Source: Apostichopus japonicus
Lineage: Eukaryota > Echinodermata > Holothuroidea > Aspidochirotida > Stichopodidae
Direction of reading: 5' to 3'
NCBI RefSeq assembly: GCF_037975245.1
Contig: NC_092576.1
Span: 43,157,611-43,221,610, forward strand
DNA length: 64,000 nucleotides
Each line of letters opens with the position of its first letter. Position 1 is the stretch's first letter. The position numbers were made by a program, and so were the translations under genes. Shown one piece after another: positions 57,711 through 64,000 of the stretch. The notes beneath the pieces were generated by a model, which was not told where the DNA came from, made no database searches, and saw only the letters and a program-made list of their open reading frames with translations.

Positions 57711-58612
57711 GCATGGTAGAGATGATATTTTTGCCTCTGGGGGAAATTATTTGGTTGGCCATTTCGGAAAACCAGCTCAAAGACACTCAAATAAATGATT
57801 AAAATGGGATGTTGATTTCAAGATGATTTATGCTCTCTGTGACTATAAAATTTTTAAATGAACGCTGTAAATGTCTTCAAAAAACTGATCAAAAACATTA
57901 AGGTTTATATTATATGGCTATAATATACCGTTTATGAGTACTAGATCATTCCTTTCCAAAACTGCTCAGAAGTTGCACAGCTTGGGGTCACACGTTATGG
58001 GGTGTCCGATCCATGATTATTTTCAATATTACCTTTTTCGGAACATCAATATTATTCATCAAATATATCACTGAATGAACCGATCAAGTGCGAGAATATA
58101 ACAGCACGAGTCCTAATATGTTGGTTATGTTTCGTATTGTCTGCAAATATGGGTTCCTAAACTAGACGTCTGAAAATGGACCGAACAATTTGTAAGGTAT
58201 TTCTTCAATGGAAACCGTGGGAATTAACAGGGGGAAACTCGAGGGTCAAAATTGCAAAGGGTTATAAAACTTGCAAAATGTTGATAGGAAGTTAAAGGAG
58301 GTATAACATCACTTTATGACAATACCATCAGGTGACCTCCGATACCGTGTAATACACGGACTGGTCAATAATACTGGATTCCTTGTAATGTAACCCCAAA
58401 GCGGGGGGGGGGCAAAAGCACGGGCAATTGACAACTAATACCTGTCTCCTACAGATTACTTAAGTTACCCTATATGTAACTTATTTTTCTCATCAAACAA
58501 GTAATATAGTGTAGCCTGCCAGAGACCACACGGGGAACATGGTCTCATCTTTAGCTAAGAGAGGCCTACAATAATCTTCTTATTACAAACCATGGGGCTC
58601 ATTGACACATTC
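57711..58612. other. Non-coding stretch, nothing recognised
   Basis: A short G/C run (AAAGCGGGGGGGGGC) at ~58400 is the only notable feature. Confidence 0.4.
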
Positions 58613-60219
58613 ATTGAGTTTTGGGAACATATATAACTATGTAGGGATCAACGAGAAAGATTTGCGGGAATGAAACGGAGTAAAGAGGATGGGTATAACA
58701 TACGCAAAACTCACAATTAGACACATATCTAGGGATTATTTTTAATGTGAATGTTTTCGCATTGGTATTTCATATAAGTATAGAAGGGTTTCTTAGTGTC
58801 ATTTCAACAGCTAAAGACATGTAATATTTCACAATAATGATTGATGGCTATGATGCTATCCAAATTATTCTAATTGGAAATTCAATTGAGGTGATTAATT
58901 GAACACTTCACAAACACATTGTTAAACGAACAGCGTGTAAAATAGAAAAGAACACCGAAATCAATCAGTTTATAAATTGTTTCAGTTTATAAATTGTTTT
59001 TCCCACAAAGGGAATGACGGTGCGAGGAGTATATCTTATAAATTATGTTATGACTTTTGTAGGGCAATATCTGTTCCGGGTTTGCGCTCTGCACTAAACT
59101 ATATGCTGCATTATGACATACACAATCTAGAGTTACTTCAACTATGAAGACGTGTGCTGAAATCAATGGTGATTTTGATATACCACGGAACCGTTTTTTA
59201 CTTTGTTTTATGAGAAGATTGGATCAGGCGAATTGAAATGTACGTACAAACTAAGTTACTTATGACTTCATGAATAGGCCCAGTCATAATTAAATATCAG
59301 CTCAATCAAATTAGCGCAACGTTGTGTATACTGTATGTTTTGCCTACATGTAGGTCGTGGATTTAAGCTATTTATAGTAGTACTTTATTTACCTCTCTAT
59401 CGTTACAAACCAGTCTAGCATGCTACAACTCATTTGTTTTTTATTTTAGAGTAATAACATTGAAATAGAGTTGTTAACATTACGGCTCGTATATTCACTA
59501 AGACACATATATGTTTTTACACTTCGTCACTTGCATAAGTAGGCCTATGTCAAATGCTAGGATTGTTTGGGGCAATACAGCTAAAATTATTTATTGAAGG
59601 TTATCTTATGGTAATGTTGAAAACTGTATATCAAGCAGGTTTCCTTTTGCCACTCTTAATTTCGACCTCTTTCAAGAAGAGCGACAGAGTGGGGACTATC
59701 TTGTCATTTAACTGCTGAGAGGGAGTATATAATGAAGGTACGACGTCGTATTTTCGTATTTATAGTCGTCATGGACACTTCAGTACTACCTTGAAAATAA
59801 ATAAATAAATATATTCTTAAATAGAACATAATCCGAGGAAGTAAAACCCATTGCAATGAGAAGGTAGAATGCATTTGGAGTCCACTTAGTACTGGTTCTT
59901 ATCAAAATCATAATGAATGTGTTTGCCTAAAACCCTTAGTGCATTAGCTTTGTACAATATCGTGAATTATATAGCTTATGTATATGAAATGTGTACGTGA
60001 TTTAACACAACATTACCGTACTCACACTTTTGTTTTAGGGTGTTGTCCGTTTACCCGAGTTCCGTGATTGCGCAGTATAGAAACCGTTGCTGAATAAGGA
60101 CGTGTATCTCGCGAGTACCATTGTAGCCTATACGCTAAGGCTGTATGCATACAATGTAACGTAACGTTCATTTAGGAATATTAAAGAGCAACAAGTGGCA
60201 AGTCACAATCTGTTTTACA
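58613..60219. repeat. 1.6-kb tandem block, copy A
   Basis: It begins TTTTGGGAACATATATAACT and repeats from ~60220 and again from ~63269. Copy A is uninterrupted and shows the sequence AAATAAATAAATATATTC at ~59795-59815, where copy B carries a large insertion. Confidence 0.9.
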
Positions 60220-61561
<1,342 letters not shown>

Positions 61562-61608
61562 GAAAATCGTAATGAGTTGGAAAATCAAGAACAGTGAAAA
61601 AACTTTCA

Positions 61609-61680
61609 GCCTCCACCGGGATTCGAACCACGGGCCTCCCGCTCTGTACGCGGACACCCTAACCACTAGGCTATGGACGC
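61609..61680 (-). ncRNA. tRNA-like SINE head, copy 1
   Basis: Minus strand starts GCGTCCATAGCCTAGTGGTTAG, trimmed here to its box A core TAGCCTAGTGGTTAGG, and has box B GGTTCGAATCC. The acceptor arms pair at 6 of 7 positions, and the anticodon stem TCCGC/GCGGG closes a 7-base loop with ACA. The T stem has two mismatches, so this is tRNA-derived rather than a working tRNA. A T6 run (61597-61602) just downstream could end Pol III transcription. Confidence 0.7.
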
Positions 61681-61982
61681 TGATTGTATGTCCAGAGGTT
61701 CGAAACCGGTAAGGAAGATCGTAATTCCACTGTAGGCGTTTGTCACCTATATCGAACAATACTAGTTCTGTTTTTTGGTGACATATTTTGCCCTACTCTA
61801 GAGATCAAACATGATGCTATCCAACTCGAAAATCATTTGTGATTCCTAAAGCCGGATCTCGAAAGAGATACTTTGAACAGACTTTATGTTAATGCAATGG
61901 AGGTAAACGACAAAGGCAAATGAATATATATAAATGAAAATCGTAATGAGTTGGAAAATCAAGAACAGTGAAAAAACTTTCA

Positions 61983-62054
61983 GCCTCCACCGGGATTCGA
62001 ACCACGGGCCTCCCGCTCTGTACGCGGACACCCTAACCACTAGGCTATGGACGC
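61983..62054 (-). ncRNA. tRNA-like SINE head, copy 2
   Basis: Same sequence as copy 1, 374 bp further on, with box A, box B and the T6 run retained. Confidence 0.7.
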
Positions 62055-62356
62055 TGATTGTATGTCCAGAGGTTCGAAACCGGTAAGGAAGATCGTAATT
62101 CCACTGTAGGCGTTTGTCACCTATATCGAACAATACTAGTTCTGTTTTTTGGTGACATATTTTGCCCTACTCTAGAGATCAAACATGATGCTATCCAACT
62201 CGAAAATCATTTGTGATTCCTAAAGCCGGATCTCGAAAGAGATACTTTGAACAGACTTTATGTTAATGCAATGGAGGTAAACGACAAAGGCAAATGAATA
62301 TATATAAATGAAAATCGTAATGAGTTGGAAAATCAAGAACAGTGAAAAAACTTTCA

Positions 62357-62428
62357 GCCTCCACCGGGATTCGAACCACGGGCCTCCCGCTCTGTACGCG
62401 GACACCCTAACCACTAGGCTATGGACGC
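62357..62428 (-). ncRNA. tRNA-like SINE head, copy 3
   Basis: Same sequence as copy 1, 748 bp further on. Confidence 0.7.
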
Positions 62429-62730
62429 TGATTGTATGTCCAGAGGTTCGAAACCGGTAAGGAAGATCGTAATTCCACTGTAGGCGTTTGTCACCTATAT
62501 CGAACAATACTAGTTCTGTTTTTTGGTGACATATTTTGCCCTACTCTAGAGATCAAACATGATGCTATCCAACTCGAAAATCATTTGTGATTCCTAAAGC
62601 CGGATCTCGAAAGAGATACTTTGAACAGACTTTATGTTAATGCAATGGAGGTAAACGACAAAGGCAAATGAATATATATAAATGAAAATCGTAATGAGTT
62701 GGAAAATCAAGAACAGTGAAAAAACTTTCA

Positions 62731-62792
62731 GCCTCCACCGGGATTCGAACCACGGGCCTCCCGCTCTGTACGCGGACACCCTAACCACTAGG

Positions 62793-62796
<4 letters not shown>
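62731..62796 (-). ncRNA. tRNA-like SINE head, copy 4, truncated
   Basis: Identical up to GGCTAT. The last ~6 bases, forming the 5' acceptor strand, are replaced by (AT)n. Box B and box A remain, but the acceptor stem cannot form. Confidence 0.65.

Positions 62797-62867
<71 letters not shown>
62796..62867. repeat. (AT)n at right edge of the SINE array
   Basis: About 70 bp of AT growing from the CTAT inside the truncated tRNA-like head and ending at the host block sequence GTTGAATTGAGC. Confidence 0.93.
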
Positions 62868-62871
<4 letters not shown>

Positions 62872-63268
62872 AATTGAGCATAATCTGGGGAAGTGAAGTC
62901 CATTACAATGAGAATGTAGAATGCATTTGAAGTCCACTTAGTACTGGTTCTTATCAAAATCATCATGTACGTGTTTGCCTAAAGCCATCAGTGCATAAGC
63001 TTTGTACAATATCGTGAAGCATATAGCTTATGTATATGAAAAATGTACGTGACTTAACACAACATTACCGTACTTACACTTTTGTTTTAGGGTGTTGTCC
63101 GTTTACCCGAGTTCCGTGATTGCGCACTAGAGAAACCGTTGTGGAATAAGGAAGCGTATCTCGCGAGTACCATTGTAGCCTATATGCTAAGGCAGTATGC
63201 ATACAATGTAACGTAACGGTTATTTAAAAATATTGAACAGCAACAAGTGGCAAGTCAAAATCTGTTTT
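62868..63268. repeat. 1.6-kb tandem block, copy B, right part
   Basis: It continues copy B after the insertion and parallels 59815-60219 (CATAATCYGRGGAAGT, ACCGTACTYACACTTTTGTT). Confidence 0.88.
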
Positions 63269-64000
63269 ACATAGTTCTGGGAACATATATAACTATATAG
63301 GGATCAACGAGAAAGGTATGCGGGAATGGAACGGAGTAAAGAGGATGGGTATAACATACGCAAAACTCACAATTAGACACACATCTAGGGATTATTTTTA
63401 ATGTGAATGTTTTCGCATTGGTATTTCATATAAATATAGAAGGGTGTCTTAGTGTCATTTCAACAGGTAAGACATGTTATATCTCATACTTATGATTGAT
63501 GGCTATGATGCCATCCAACGTATTCTAATGGGAAATTCAATTGGGGTGATTAATTCAACACTTCACAAACACATTGTTAAACGAACAGTGTGTAAAATAG
63601 AAAATTAAACCAAATTCAAACTGTTTATTAATTGCTAGGATTTTTCCCCGCAAATGGAATGACGGTGCGAGGAGTATATCTAATATATATCTATAAACAA
63701 TCTTTGCATTAACTTTCATTGCATCCTCCCGCCAGCTCAACCGACAGTGCATAGTAGACAGCATTGAACTCACATTATGATGACATTGTGTCCGTTATAG
63801 ATATATCGCGTGATTATACTATGACTGCGGTAGGGCAATATCTGTTCCGGGTTTGCGCTCTGCACTAAACTATACGCTGCATTATGACGTACACAATCTA
63901 GAATTACTTCAACTATGAAGCTGTGTGCTGAAAGCCATGGTGAATTTAATATACCACGGAACCGTTTTTTTACTTTGTTTTATGAGAAGATTGGATCAGG
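63269..64000. repeat. 1.6-kb tandem block, copy C (runs off the window)
   Basis: It parallels 58613 onwards but carries an extra ~125 bp at 63685-63806 that copies A and B lack. Confidence 0.9.
63685..63806. mobile_element. Small inverted-repeat insertion in copy C
   Basis: ATATATCTATAA at the left and TTATAGATATAT at the right form a perfect 12-bp inverted repeat around ~98 bp of sequence absent from copies A and B. It is a MITE-like insertion; the target duplication is unclear because the site is AT-rich. Confidence 0.7.

Noticed and set aside
57350-57800. Short plus-strand gene near 57.6 kb
   Set aside because: The frame coincides with a decayed tandem repeat and has no splice or domain support.
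61609-61680. Functional tRNA-Cys gene
   Set aside because: The T stem has two mismatches, the anticodon would be ACA, and the head is part of a longer repeated unit, all typical of a SINE.

Overview
The window looks like animal nuclear DNA, most likely from a marine invertebrate. It is AT-rich and intron-rich, with micro-exons, long (AT)n and (ATC)n microsatellites, several tandem satellite arrays, a Gypsy-type LTR retrotransposon, DNA transposons and a tRNA-derived SINE. I cannot fix the phylum from sequence alone. Nearly all long open frames are microsatellite or satellite translations. The real coding signal sits in short spliced exons.

Left part (1-12,500): a satellite with a ~982-bp monomer and nested ~200-bp sub-repeats. 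Part of it is amplified together with a ~967-bp non-satellite segment (copies from 6561, 9858 and 11165), giving a 3,297-bp tandem duplication. At 12,753-17,920 a Gypsy-like element with two 1,099-bp LTRs sits inside an (AT)n tract. Its interior is decayed and rearranged: gag, protease, the N-terminal part of integrase, an integrase C-terminal piece, and then a displaced RNase H fragment. Reverse transcriptase is missing.

Centre (18,120-34,016, minus strand): the main host gene, a leucine-rich-repeat (LRR) protein. Its exons are a signal peptide (33,944-34,016), a cysteine-rich LRRNT cap (33,269-33,386) and twelve 72-bp exons, each encoding one 24-residue LRR, all with phase-2 junctions. It runs off towards the left without a visible 3' end. 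A ~3.8-kb DNA transposon (23,019-26,818) with imperfect inverted termini lies in one intron. It holds plus-strand pseudogene pieces of a cysteine-rich protein and an LTR remnant.

Right part (34,270-64,000): long (AT)n tracts flank a Penelope-terminus-like segment. A 2.3-kb fold-back transposon at 36,521-38,798 has an 8-bp target duplication. Further on are weak exons of a SET-domain gene (43.2-44.3 kb), a 145-bp array with alternating variants (50.6-52.1 kb), a dispersed 16-mer (53.4-55.0 kb), a 209-bp array (55.3-57.3 kb), and a ~1.6-kb block present in three tandem copies (58.6-64.0 kb). The middle copy of that block is interrupted by a 374-bp tandem array of tRNA-like SINE units between two (AT)n tracts. 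The genes do not form a pathway. The window is one receptor-like or secreted LRR gene in heavily repeat-invaded sequence.
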